Shown: positions 44,707 to 52,970, numbered from the stretch's first letter. The stretch is DNA of 64,000 bases from Bacillus sp. SJS (GCF_000732485.2 NZ_JAQV02000031.1:372001-436000); one strand, 5' to 3'. The notes: a model not told the origin generated them from the sequence alone. Numbers and translations are program-made.

Positions 44707-44737
44707 AGTATGTCACATAATTAAATAGTATATCACA
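44707..44737 (-). promoter_or_regulatory. Two CcpN-type operators upstream of pycA
   Basis: On the minus strand TGTGATATACT (44727-44737) and TGTGACATACT (44707-44717) each match the CcpN consensus TRTGHYATAYW at all 11 positions. Their centres are 20 bp apart, two helical turns. The downstream box runs into TAATAT, a possible -10; the upstream box overlaps the ftsW stop codon. The downstream box is identical to one before sr1p in this same window. Confidence 0.65.
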
Positions 44738-45950
44738 TTCTGTTATGCATCGGCTTCTGAATGTTTTGCTGTTTTTTCTTACTAACTGCTTTTTCAGCGC
44801 CTGTTTTGTATTTTTCTCTATAGTTTGTGAACATTGATACATTTACCAGTAATCCGGCTGAAATCATCAGAACAAGCATCGATGAGCCTCCATAGCTGAT
44901 AAAAGGCAGTGTGACTCCTGTAATTGGAATTAAACCCGTCATCCCGCCAAGATTGATGCCAGCCTGAATGGCAATCATACTTGAAATCCCTATAGCCAAT
45001 AACGTTCCAAATGCATCCTCGCATTTTCTTGCCACGTAAAACCCTTTAAAGATGAGCACCCCGAGCAGACTCAACACAAAGAGAACTCCAAATATCCCCA
45101 GCTCTTCAGCCACAATAGACATGATAAAATCCGTATGGGACTCCGGAAGATAGCCGTATTTTTGTACACTGTTTCCAAGGCCAAGACCGGTTATTCCGCC
45201 GGAACCGATGGCATAAAGGGAATTGGCAAGGTGATAACCCGCGTCCTTCTCCGTTCCAAACGGATCCGTAAATCCTTCAAATCTGGAGACACGCTCTTCG
45301 GTGATAAACTTGTCCGAATTCAAGAGAATAATAGGGCTGATCAAGGCTAGAAAAAGTAAGGCCAAAAGCACTAGCCCAATGATGCTTTTCCAGTTCATAC
45401 CTGATGAAAATACCATGGTCATCATAATCAGAGCAATGATCATAGCCGTCCCCAGGTCGGGCTGAATCACAATTAATCCGCATATAAATGTTGTAAAAAA
45501 GAGCGGAGGCATAACCGCTTTTTTAAAGTTGTTTATGTATGCCTGTTTTTTCTCGTAAACCGCTGCAAGATAGATGATGACACTTAGTTTCACAAACTCA
45601 GCAGGCTGCATGGTGAAACCCGCAATTTTTATCCAGCTCTTTGCATTACCGGCTGTATGCCCATAGACAAATAGGATCAAAAGGAGCCCGACTGAAACAA
45701 ACATTATGCCTTTTAGTAGTTTTTTAGTCAGTAAGATCCGATACGGGATCACAGCGACTGCAAGAAACGCGAGACCGCCGATGCAGACAAAAATAAGCTG
45801 TTTGTTAAAAAAATAAGCGCTATCCGAATTAAATCTGGTGACTGCTGAGATCATGCTGGAACTGTATACCATGACCAGACCAAACATACAAAGCAGAAAA
45901 ACAGAAAAAATCAGAGTATAATCATATGATTTTAGGATTTTTTTAATCAT
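44733..45950 (-). CDS. ftsW: Septal peptidoglycan glycosyltransferase FtsW
   Basis: FtsW is the SEDS-family glycan polymerase of the divisome, working with PBP2B. The 405-residue polytopic protein opens YDYTLIFSVFLLCMFGLVMVYSSS and contains the SEDS signature IVAEELGIFG and PITGVTLPFISYGGSSML. The catalytic aspartate region AIGSGGITGLGLGNSVQKYGYLPESHTDFI is in the large extracellular loop. The ATG follows a GGGAAGAG site. In B. subtilis too it lies away from the dcw cluster, between ylaN and pycA. Confidence 0.94.
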   Translation of the reverse strand: MIKKILKSYDYTLIFSVFLLCMFGLVMVYSSSMISAVTRFNSDSAYFFNKQLIFVCIGGLAFLAVAVIPYRILLTKKLLKGIMFVSVGLLLILFVYGHTAGNAKSWIKIAGFTMQPAEFVKLSVIIYLAAVYEKKQAYINNFKKAVMPPLFFTTFICGLIVIQPDLGTAMIIALIMMTMVFSSGMNWKSIIGLVLLALLFLALISPIILLNSDKFITEERVSRFEGFTDPFGTEKDAGYHLANSLYAIGSGGITGLGLGNSVQKYGYLPESHTDFIMSIVAEELGIFGVLFVLSLLGVLIFKGFYVARKCEDAFGTLLAIGISSMIAIQAGINLGGMTGLIPITGVTLPFISYGGSSMLVLMISAGLLVNVSMFTNYREKYKTGAEKAVSKKKQQNIQKPMHNRM

Positions 45951-46141
45951 AAACTCTCTTCCCTACTTTTTCAATTAATTCTTCTAAAAATTTTGTATTT
46001 TCGATTTATTTACCGGCGGAGAGAATGTTTCTCCCCTGTCTATCGTATCAGGGTAATCTACATCGCACAACGAACGAATGGAGCAAAAACAAGAGGAAAA
46101 GCATGGATTGGACCTGATACAAAAGTAATCCTTTAAAAGCT

Positions 46142-46180
46142 AAAAAAACCCAAACTATTGTCATCCAATCAGTTTGAGTT
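46142..46180 (-). terminator. Intrinsic terminator of ylaN
   Basis: On the minus strand CTCAAACTGATTG-GATGA-CAATAGTTTGGG is followed by six T, just after the ylaN stop. Confidence 0.65.
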
Positions 46181-46187
46181 CTAGGTT

Positions 46188-46469
46188 TTATTTTTTCGTA
46201 AATGCCTCATGCAGAACAGATAACTCACGTTCAAGGGAATCCAGCAAAACTTTTCCTTCATGCTCAAACACCAGTCCAAGACGGACAGCGAAGTCAATTT
46301 CTCTGGATAAACCAAACATTTGTGTATCTAAAACCTCTTCATAAAGAGGGCATTGGGGCATGGTTAAATTGTCCATCTGAACCTTGATCAACTTCATGAT
46401 TTTATCAGCGTCAGCTTTCAGCAGCGCAAGTGCCTTTTCACGATGATCAATCGCAATCTCAGAAGCCAA
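46188..46469 (-). CDS. ylaN: UPF0358 protein YlaN
   Basis: A 93-residue helical protein of the YlaN family ([35 protein letters not shown]). In B. subtilis and Staphylococcus it is linked to iron homeostasis and interaction with Fur, and is essential or nearly so under iron limitation. It starts with TTG six bases after GGAGGG. It is a single-gene unit between ftsW and the divergent ylaL. Confidence 0.9.
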   Translation of the reverse strand: MASEIAIDHREKALALLKADADKIMKLIKVQMDNLTMPQCPLYEEVLDTQMFGLSREIDFAVRLGLVFEHEGKVLLDSLERELSVLHEAFTKK

Positions 46470-46657
46470 ATGAATCCCTCCGTTCCCGAGCGATTACCTC
46501 TAATCTACCTATTAATATTAAAGGGAAAAAAGGAAAAAAGCAAGGTATAAGTGAAGGACAAAACATGCTTGCCTTCGCCAATTTCCAACATCGATCGGAT
46601 TCATCTCATGACAAGCATAAAATAAGCGCTTATAATGTCAAATAGAGGAGTGATTAA

Positions 46658-47152
46658 ATGACAGATATCATCCAAATTTCAGGGAAGGTTAAGTTCCCGA
46701 TCACCATTGACCCAAGCGTCTGGATTTTCGATGACCGCAAAGCAGATCTTACCAGTTTCTTCTTAAAAACAGGAGAAACCCAAAATGAACAGGATGAATA
46801 TACAAAGCAAATTTCAAAGCATTGGGACAGGGAAATTAAAGAAGGAAATGAAGCTCCCGCAGAACCTTTAAAAAACATTTTTAAGAAGCAGGAACTGGTT
46901 AATGGAACATTCGGGATCAGGTTCGCTCCTTTTCTATCTAACGCCGAGCTGGACGAAACCGCTTCAGCCGTTCAGATTATTGCTGAAGAGGATATAGTTG
47001 TCTTACCGCTGGAAAAAGCCAGAGAACTGATAGCTGCATTCAGTGAGGATGGAAAACCGCTAAAGAATGACGGCCCCATGCATTTGTATTACGGAGACGG
47101 TTCAAATCGGGACCGCCCGATTAAAGCAGTCCGTGAGATAATTATATTGTAA
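46658..47152 (+). CDS. ylaL: YlaL-like protein of unknown function
   Basis: A 164-residue soluble protein starting MTDIIQISGKVKFPITIDPSVWIFDDRK. I assign YlaL mainly by position between phoH (ylaK) and ylaN; length is similar. Some annotation systems label relatives as peptidyl-prolyl isomerase, but I see no catalytic signature for that. GAGGAGTG precedes the ATG. It ends at a strong hairpin terminator next to a dispersed repeat. Confidence 0.65.
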   Translation: MTDIIQISGKVKFPITIDPSVWIFDDRKADLTSFFLKTGETQNEQDEYTKQISKHWDREIKEGNEAPAEPLKNIFKKQELVNGTFGIRFAPFLSNAELDETASAVQIIAEEDIVVLPLEKARELIAAFSEDGKPLKNDGPMHLYYGDGSNRDRPIKAVREIIIL

Positions 47153-47188
47153 AAGGAAGGTGCCGGATGCAGGCACCTTCCTTTCTTT
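47153..47188 (+). terminator. Intrinsic terminator of ylaL
   Basis: AAAGGAAGGTGCC-GGATGCA-GGCACCTTCCTTT is a 13-bp stem followed by CTTTTA. Confidence 0.8.
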
Positions 47189-47191
47189 TAG

Positions 47192-47377
47192 GCTCTGTTA
47201 AAAGCCTGATGATGATTTTTAACACCTGTTGATTGGAGTGGAAGGCGCGAGACTCCGGGCTTTAGAGCAGCGGGACAGGTGAGACTCTGCAGGCGCATTG
47301 CGGCGACGAGGCTCACCGCCCGCCCAAGGATAAGCGAGCGCCTGCCAACTGAAATCACAGGCCAAGTTTAACAGAGC
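47192..47377. repeat. Dispersed GC-rich inverted-repeat element, copy 2
   Basis: The core 47228-47356 (GTTGATTGGAGTGGAAGGCG ... GAGCAGCGGGACAGGTGAGA ... GGCTCACCGCCCGCCC) repeats the element at 4948-5083. Outside it is a perfect 11-bp inverted repeat, GCTCTGTTAAA (47192-47202) and TTTAACAGAGC (47367-47377), so this copy looks like a small non-coding mobile element with terminal repeats. No flanking target duplication is obvious. It ends six bases before the phoH stop codon. Confidence 0.7.
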
Positions 47378-47383
47378 TTTCTC

Positions 47384-48712
47384 TTAAAGAAGATCTGCAG
47401 CAAGCTGTGCAAGTCCTGAGCGTTCACCTTTGACAAGTTTCACATGACCGGCGATTTGCTGCTCTTTAAATTTTTCGACCACATAAGTGAGACCGTTATT
47501 ATACTCATCCAGGTACGGGTGATCAATTTGCTCCGGATCACCCATCAGCACAATTTTGCTTCTTTCCCCCACACGGGTAAGAATAGTCTTGACCTCATGC
47601 TTCGTAAGATTCTGCGCTTCGTCAATTATAATGTATTGATCCGGTATACTTCGGCCTCTTATATAAGTGAGAGCCTCCACTTCAATCGAACCCATACCAG
47701 CTAGAATAGCATCCAGCTCTCCAGGTTTTTTCGTATTAAATAGAAACTCAAGATTATCGTAAATTGGCTGCATCCAAGGGCGGAGCTTTTCTTCTTTTTC
47801 ACCCGGCAAAAACCCGATGTCTTTTCCAACAGGAACAATTGGCCTCGCAACAAGGAGTTTCTTGAAGGTTCCCATATCCTCCGTTTGCAGAAGTCCGGCT
47901 GCAAGAGCAAGCAATGTCTTTCCTGTACCCGCCTTTCCAACGAGGGTTACGAGAGGCAGGTCATTTCTTAAAAGCAATTCAAGAGCCATTGTCTGCTGAA
48001 CATTTCTAGGCCGGATCCCCCAAATATGATCATGATCCGTAAATAGTCTCTTTACTTTTTTACCAGTTTTATCCACCATACCAACCGCAGAAGCAGATCC
48101 GCCTAATGCATCCTTCATGACGACAAACTGATTCGGGTAAAACGGGTGATTGGTCACTTCCGTGAGTGTCAGTTCATTCTTTTCATAAAACCTGTCCAAA
48201 TTTCCCCGGTCTATATACAAATCGAGGAAACCTGTATAGATATGATCAACCTCAACGACCCTGTCACTCAAAAAATCTTCAGCAATCAGTCCGAGTGCAT
48301 CTGCTTTCACGCGAACCAATGTATCCTTGCTGACAATAATGACAGGCCGGCCATTTTCTTTTAATTTTTCCTCATTTGAGAGGTTATTGGCAACAGCCAA
48401 TATCCGATTATCATTCGTCTTTTCAACAAATATATCCTGAAGTTCGTGAAAGGATCGATGATTTAATTCGATTCTTAGTGCTCCCCCATTGCGGAGCGGT
48501 ATTTTTTCATGCAGTTTTCCCTGCTCACGCAGTCCGTCAATGAGCTTTGAAACCTGACGGGCATTTCGTCCAACTTCATCCATATAGCGTTTTTTGGAGT
48601 CTACTTCCTCCAGCACGACGGCTGGGATGACCACTTCATTGTCATCAAAAGAAAAAATTGAATTCGGATCTTGCAGCAAAACATTTGTGTCCAATACATA
48701 AACCTTATTCAA
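47384..48712 (-). CDS. ylaK: PhoH-family ATPase with N-terminal PIN domain (YlaK, PhoH2 type)
   Basis: The 442-residue protein joins a PIN ribonuclease-like domain (about 1-140; KVYVLDTNVLLQDP with the metal-binding aspartate) to a PhoH helicase-like ATPase (about 215-442; Walker A GKAGTGKTLLA, Walker B YIIIDEAQN). Mycobacterial PhoH2 proteins are RNA helicase/RNases, so an RNA-degrading role is likely. The TTG at 48712 follows GGAGG by seven bases and gives exactly the B. subtilis YlaK length. Confidence 0.9.
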   Translation of the reverse strand: MNKVYVLDTNVLLQDPNSIFSFDDNEVVIPAVVLEEVDSKKRYMDEVGRNARQVSKLIDGLREQGKLHEKIPLRNGGALRIELNHRSFHELQDIFVEKTNDNRILAVANNLSNEEKLKENGRPVIIVSKDTLVRVKADALGLIAEDFLSDRVVEVDHIYTGFLDLYIDRGNLDRFYEKNELTLTEVTNHPFYPNQFVVMKDALGGSASAVGMVDKTGKKVKRLFTDHDHIWGIRPRNVQQTMALELLLRNDLPLVTLVGKAGTGKTLLALAAGLLQTEDMGTFKKLLVARPIVPVGKDIGFLPGEKEEKLRPWMQPIYDNLEFLFNTKKPGELDAILAGMGSIEVEALTYIRGRSIPDQYIIIDEAQNLTKHEVKTILTRVGERSKIVLMGDPEQIDHPYLDEYNNGLTYVVEKFKEQQIAGHVKLVKGERSGLAQLAADLL

Positions 48713-48865
48713 TATTCCGCCTCCTAGTCCGCATATGGCGGCAACCGCCGCCTTCTCTCTCACCACTGCCTGTTCATAATCGATGCTAAAATATATGATT
48801 TTGTGAATAAAGATAGAAGGTTATTTAGACAATAAACTTAAAAGCCATTAAGAAGGAGTGCTCGT

Positions 48866-49477
48866 ATGCTGAGATCCATACTATTTTTCGTTATTTCCGG
48901 CCTTTTCATGCTTACTGCATGCTCGGCCAATGAAAATTCACAAGGTGAAACATCCACTGATTATAAAACCAAACCCATCACAGTCAAAAACAGCATTGAA
49001 AGGCCCGTGGACCGCAAAACCGGCCAGCAAATTTCCAAGCATTTAGTTGAAATCGCCAACCGCGTTCCAGACGTAAATGATGCCACCGCTGTCGTCCTTG
49101 GCAAATATGCCATTGTCGGAATTGATGTAGAATCAGAACTAGACCGAAGCAAAGTGGAGTCAGTCAAATATTCAGTAACGGAAAGCCTGAAAAACGACCC
49201 TTACGGTGCAAATGCTGTCGTTGTGGCAGATGCAGACACAAACCAGCGAATCCGGCACTTAGCAAAAGAAATCCAGCAGGGCCGCCCTATTGGCGGGCTC
49301 TTGGACGAACTAGCTGCAATCGTCGGCCGGATAATGCCGGATGTACCTAATGATACGATGGATAACCAAGAAAAAGAACCAACTGAACAGGACAATGATC
49401 AACTGCCTAAAGATCAGCAGGATGAGCTGGATAAACACCAGAACGATGAATCCAATAAGGAATTGAAAAAGAACTAA
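48866..49477 (+). CDS. ylaJ: YhcN/YlaJ-family sporulation lipoprotein
   Basis: A 203-residue lipoprotein: signal peptide with lipobox LTAC (cysteine 19), a YhcN/YlaJ domain (about 45-150; ISKHLVEIANRVPDVNDATAVVLGKYAIVGIDV) and an acidic, low-complexity Asp/Gln/Lys tail. Relatives are forespore or spore-surface lipoproteins involved in germination or spore properties. AAGGAG precedes the ATG. A terminator follows. Confidence 0.88.
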   Translation: MLRSILFFVISGLFMLTACSANENSQGETSTDYKTKPITVKNSIERPVDRKTGQQISKHLVEIANRVPDVNDATAVVLGKYAIVGIDVESELDRSKVESVKYSVTESLKNDPYGANAVVVADADTNQRIRHLAKEIQQGRPIGGLLDELAAIVGRIMPDVPNDTMDNQEKEPTEQDNDQLPKDQQDELDKHQNDESNKELKKN

Positions 49478-49481
49478 ATGG

Positions 49482-49519
49482 ATAAAAGCTTAGCCAGAAA
49501 ATTCTGACTAAGCTTTTTT
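49482..49519. terminator. Terminator of ylaJ
   Basis: AAAAGCTTAGCCAGAA-AA-TTCTGACTAAGCTTTTTT. It overlaps the end of the next gene on the minus strand and could serve both. Confidence 0.75.
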
Positions 49520-49963
49520 CATGGCATCCATCACCTGCTGATCAAGGCGGGCCGCTGCTTTTTCATCATACGTCTTGGCATACTGAGGCTCATTTGAAAT
49601 TCTTGAACCGTAAAACATCACATCCCGAACCTCCGAAATCTCAAGCTCAACCAGCGACAGCTTAAGCGGAACCCCCTCAAGCTTTTCAATTTTCACATGG
49701 GCATTCCCAATAATTGAGTATGCCGACTCATTTGCCAGAAGATTAATAACCGCAGCAGGATGCTTATGTATGTTCTCCAAAATGCGCGAACGCGTATCCA
49801 ATGCGAAATAAAGCCTTTGGCGATCTGGAGCAAGCACCCATGAGATTGCATTTACATTCGGAGCCCCAGTCTCATGATCAATTGTTGATATGGTCACAAA
49901 TCTTTCTTTTTGCAAAGCATCAAACAGCGGGTCAATCAGCTGAAGCTCTATCTTATTTGCCAT
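49508..49963 (-). CDS. Pyridoxamine 5'-phosphate oxidase-family flavoprotein
   Basis: A 151-residue split-barrel protein: FVTISTIDHETGAPNVNAISWVLAPDRQRLYFALDTRSRILENIHKHPAAVINLL is the FMN-binding half of the PNPOx fold. The short length and lack of the PNPOx C-terminal motif point to a general flavin/F420-type reductase relative rather than true pyridoxine oxidase. GGAGGG lies six bases before the ATG at 49963; in-frame ATGs further up are too close to it or lack a site. Confidence 0.8.
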   Translation of the reverse strand: MANKIELQLIDPLFDALQKERFVTISTIDHETGAPNVNAISWVLAPDRQRLYFALDTRSRILENIHKHPAAVINLLANESAYSIIGNAHVKIEKLEGVPLKLSLVELEISEVRDVMFYGSRISNEPQYAKTYDEKAAARLDQQVMDAMKKA

Positions 49964-50100
49964 ATCCATCCCTCCAATGCCGCAGTATACCTCTATCATA
50001 ACGATTTTTCATAAATGTTCCAATAAAAACAGTCCTTACAAAGAAACTTTTTCAGCCTGTGGTATAATCGGTTTATACAAACAGTTTAGAGGTGTTATCC

Positions 50101-50304
50101 ATGAGAGTAAAATGCGTAATATGCGACCAAGTACACACAATAAATGACGAAACGCTGCTGGCTAAAAGGCTGCGGAACAGACCCATCCACACTTACACCT
50201 GCCCCGAATGCTACGAACGTATCGAAACTAAAACAAAAGAAAGACTAAGCACAGGAAACTTCAGGCTTTATCGCGACAAACAAACCGGAGATTTCCTGTC
50301 ATGA
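50101..50304 (+). CDS. ylaI: YlaI, small zinc-ribbon protein
   Basis: A 67-residue protein of the YlaI (DUF2197) type with two CxxC pairs (CVIC near residue 5 and CPEC near residue 36), a likely zinc ribbon. Function unknown. GAGGTG precedes the ATG at 50101; an ATG three codons upstream overlaps this site. Its stop overlaps the next gene by four bases (ATGA). Confidence 0.83.
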   Translation: MRVKCVICDQVHTINDETLLAKRLRNRPIHTYTCPECYERIETKTKERLSTGNFRLYRDKQTGDFLS

Positions 50305-50726
50305 TCCTTCGCGGCGGACTCTCCGGTCTTGCCGGCGGCCTGGCTCTCGGCTTTTTTTTGAAATGGATTCAGATCGTCACAGGATTGAAAGTTTATACTC
50401 TGTTGCTTAATGTTGATTTTGTCTACTCTAACCCATTGCCAGAGTGGGTGGAATTTGTAATACACCTGATTGTAGCTATTTTTATAGGGATGGGATTTGG
50501 ATTTGCAATAGAGAAGCTGCGGGTGATTGGCTTCTTGAAAACATACGGGGTTGCGCTGCTCATAACATTACCGGCTCTATTTTTATATTTCCCTCTTTCT
50601 ATGCTGGCACGCAAGGAAGTTCCTTCTGTTTTTGATTTGGAGGCTTTTGGGTGGTGGGGGGTTGGGCATTTGGTGTTTGCGGGTGTAATGGCAGGAGTTA
50701 AGCGCGCAATGAAGAATACCAGCTAA
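50301..50726 (+). CDS. Integral membrane protein of unknown function
   Basis: A 141-residue protein with four membrane segments (about 3-24, 48-68, 80-100, 113-135). Each half has glycine-rich small-residue patches (GGLSGLAGGLALGFFLKW, GMGFGFAIEK), suggestive of tight helix packing as in YqhR- or YagU-like proteins; I do not recognise it with confidence. Translational overlap with ylaI suggests they form an operon. The stop codon overlaps the end of the NERD gene on the other strand. Confidence 0.7.
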   Translation: MILRGGLSGLAGGLALGFFLKWIQIVTGLKVYTLLLNVDFVYSNPLPEWVEFVIHLIVAIFIGMGFGFAIEKLRVIGFLKTYGVALLITLPALFLYFPLSMLARKEVPSVFDLEAFGWWGVGHLVFAGVMAGVKRAMKNTS

Positions 50727-51712
50727 ATTTTGATTTGCATTTCGTTTTTAAAATAGTTAGAATCTAACATATAGCTTCTCCCTTTTGTATCTCCATTCTT
50801 TTTTAGCGCTGATTTGCTAAGCAGCTTACTTGCAGTAGAAACAGATGCCAATCCAGTGAATTCTCTGAATTGCCGATTGGTAATACAATAATCTTTCAGA
50901 AGGTAAAAATCCATAAGTGCAATTCTATGTGCATCCACTGATCGATCGAGACATATAGAGCAAACCCACGCTTTCCGCATACGCTTCATAGTCAACATTC
51001 TGCACCTTGAACATTCAACTCCGGACAAAATTTCGCTTTTGTTTATCTTGTAATATTCCAGCACTTCAAAATCTTTCTCTGCATGACTTTTTAATAGCAT
51101 ATCAATTATTGTCTGCTTACTTGTATTCATCCTTCCTGATAAAGCAGTTTCGAGCTCCTTAACCTTCGATAAAATCCCTCCAGCGTGAATAACTCGGTCT
51201 TCTACTATGTGATGCTCTTTACTTGTTTTTATAGCAGTTGTTGGGTTACTGATGATGACAATAGGAAATATCACAGGTTGTGATATTCTCTGATTTTTTA
51301 AAAATTGAATAAGAGCATTTTTCTGCCTTTCCACCTGCAAAATAGGGTCTGGAAAGCATTCCTCCATACCCTGTGAAATTCTAAGCAACTGTTTAAAAGA
51401 TTGGTCAAAAATTAGTGTTCCCGAGAAGTTTTTCACCTCGAGTATAAAGATGCAATGATCCGAGATAATTAGGGTGTCCATCTGTAAGGAGGATGTATAA
51501 AAAGGAATATTGATATTATGCAGAATACTATATTTTTCAGAGGGTAATTGCTGCAGAAAATAATCAATGGACTCCTCACCTTTATATCCTGCTAAGCATT
51601 TTGCAAAATCTTCCTGAATCTGCTTCCGTTTTGAATGATTTTTATTCAGCCTCCTCAATAACGACTGTAATTTTAGTATTCGAATTGGGGTTCCTCTTTC
51701 TTTTACTACCAC
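50723..51712 (-). CDS. NERD-domain protein with C-terminal zinc ribbon
   Basis: A 329-residue protein with a NERD (nuclease-related) domain at about 45-160: GEESIDYFLQQLP, DTLIISDHCIFILEVKNFSG carries the D and ExK residues of the nuclease core. A zinc ribbon CSRCRMLTMKRMRKAWVCSIC follows near residue 240, then a helical tail that may bind DNA. Many NERD proteins occur in Bacillus; some are plasmid or defence associated, but function here is unknown. The GTG at 51712 follows AGGAGGG by five bases. AT-rich codon use and lack of conserved position suggest accessory origin. Confidence 0.8.
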   Translation of the reverse strand: MVVKERGTPIRILKLQSLLRRLNKNHSKRKQIQEDFAKCLAGYKGEESIDYFLQQLPSEKYSILHNINIPFYTSSLQMDTLIISDHCIFILEVKNFSGTLIFDQSFKQLLRISQGMEECFPDPILQVERQKNALIQFLKNQRISQPVIFPIVIISNPTTAIKTSKEHHIVEDRVIHAGGILSKVKELETALSGRMNTSKQTIIDMLLKSHAEKDFEVLEYYKINKSEILSGVECSRCRMLTMKRMRKAWVCSICLDRSVDAHRIALMDFYLLKDYCITNRQFREFTGLASVSTASKLLSKSALKKNGDTKGRSYMLDSNYFKNEMQIKI

Positions 51713-51913
51713 ATCTTCCCTCCTGTTCACTATTATCACTCTTTATTAAAAAGTATATCTTAAACAATATGTTTAGACGAAACACCACTAAGCAGCTTTC
51801 TGAATGAAAAATGCGATTTTGCAGCGAGGCGGGGTAAAAATAACTCATTATTTAATTTGAATGAAGAATTTTTATGTAAATTGATATTTTTACTACCCTC
51901 CATAATATGTCGA
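51713..51913. other. AT-rich intergenic region upstream of the NERD gene
   Basis: About 200 bp of AT-rich DNA preceding the second tandem array. It should hold the NERD gene promoter, but I could not fix one. No gene is supported. Confidence 0.5.
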
Positions 51914-52218
51914 GTGCCACCTGCTTTTTAGCCAATCTCTTACTCTATTTAGCCGTTCCATTTTTCTGTCCATTCGCATCGGTTATTTAGCCATTCCCCG
52001 CCATATTCTGGCCAGTGCCCCCTGCAATCTAGCCGTTCGCCCACTCTATTTAGCCGTTCCATTTTTTCTGTCCATTCGCATCGGTAATTTAGCCGTTCCC
52101 CTCCATTTTCTGTCCAGTGCCCCCTGCTTTTTAGCCGTTCTCGCTCTCTGTTTAGCCGTTCCATTTTTCTGTCCGTTCGAAGCTGTTATCCGGCCATTAC
52201 CGGCCATATTCTGTCCAT
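51914..52218. repeat. Tandem array: three units of about 101 bp with internal subrepeats
   Basis: Units begin at 51914, 52015 and 52117 with GTGCCMCCTG and have lengths of 101, 102 and about 102 bp. Each contains three related segments of about 34 bp built on TTTAGCCGTTCC followed by TCTGTCC or TATTCTG. Minus-strand translation gives a 34-residue repeat (WTENGGERLNYRCEWTEKME type) because 102 is divisible by three, but there is no ribosome site and the first unit shifts frame. It lies between the NERD gene and the ylaH operon terminator. Confidence 0.9.
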
Positions 52219-52226
52219 CGAATATA

Positions 52227-52269
52227 GTTCAAATAACAAAAAACCCCCCACTCCAAGAGTAAGGGGTCA
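52227..52269 (-). terminator. Intrinsic terminator of the ylaH operon
   Basis: On the minus strand CCCCTTACTC-TTG-GAGTGGGGGG is followed by TTTTTT, just after the stop at 52274. Confidence 0.8.
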
Positions 52270-52273
52270 CAAA

Positions 52274-52558
52274 TCACCGATAATTCCGAAACCGCTCCGG
52301 TTCTCTGCGCATTTGATCCTTCATGACGTCGATCAGTTCTTGCGGGAAACGGGTGCGGTATTCTTCTCCATGCTGAAGACAGGATATCCAGTACATTTCA
52401 TCTTCGGTATGGAATGTAAGCTGTTCGATTCCGTGATCTTCCTGCAGGACGTTTTCAAAGAGTGCTGCGGTTTCGAGCGCTGATTGGTCGTCAGGACGGT
52501 CGAGGGCTACTACTTTTATAGTGAGCCAGTTGTAGAGGGCATCCTGGAGGGATCTCAT
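52274..52558 (-). CDS. Small uncharacterised acidic protein downstream of ylaH
   Basis: A 94-residue soluble protein (LQDALYNWLTIKVVALDRPDDQSALETAALF, ending REPERFRNYR) that I do not recognise. Its ATG overlaps the ylaH stop by four bases (ATGA), so translation is coupled. No catalytic motif is visible. It may be a lineage-specific partner of ylaH. Confidence 0.75.
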   Translation of the reverse strand: MRSLQDALYNWLTIKVVALDRPDDQSALETAALFENVLQEDHGIEQLTFHTEDEMYWISCLQHGEEYRTRFPQELIDVMKDQMRREPERFRNYR

Positions 52559-52875
52559 GTAGATTGCTCCATCTTTTTGTGCCGATTGAGGCGGATTTTA
52601 TAGATGATGAGGATGAGCGCTGCGATAATCAGACCTTCTGCAATGGGAAGAAATATAGCGAAGAAGGTTAGGAAGCTGCATCCTAAAAAGAGAAAGAAGT
52701 AAATAAGTGCTGCTTTGAGCGGCGGCAGTTTTTTGGAGAAGCCTAGTTTGAAGACGAGTATGGATAGCAGCAATATGACAGTAAACATGGCTTGTCCTCC
52801 ACCAACGGGATCCATTGTTGTGTAGATGAATTTAGCCACGGGCCACATGCTGTTGTATACTTCGCTTGATTCCAT
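52555..52875 (-). CDS. ylaH: YlaH-like membrane protein
   Basis: A 106-residue protein with three membrane segments (about 29-43, 51-74, 77-95) and a short basic tail. It matches the YlaH family in position next to typA and in length (B. subtilis 105). Function unknown. AAAAAGGGGG precedes the ATG. Confidence 0.8.
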   Translation of the reverse strand: MESSEVYNSMWPVAKFIYTTMDPVGGGQAMFTVILLLSILVFKLGFSKKLPPLKAALIYFFLFLGCSFLTFFAIFLPIAEGLIIAALILIIYKIRLNRHKKMEQST

Positions 52876-52908
52876 TGCTGTTGCCCCCTTTTTACAGGAT
52901 TTTCAAAT

Positions 52909-52952
52909 ATAAAAAATTGGTTTCTTTCAGAGTAGCAAAGAAACCAATTTCG
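52909..52952 (-). terminator. Intrinsic terminator of typA
   Basis: On the minus strand AAATTGGTTTCTTT pairs with AAAGAAACCAATTT around GCTACTCTG-like loop bases, continuing into TTTATA. Confidence 0.8.
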
Positions 52953-52970
52953 GACAAGCATTTATTTAGT

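Noticed and set aside
51949-52164. 71-residue minus-strand ORF inside the 101-bp array
   Set aside because: Repeat-encoded, no ribosome site, and the one-base difference in unit length breaks the frame; treated as repeat.
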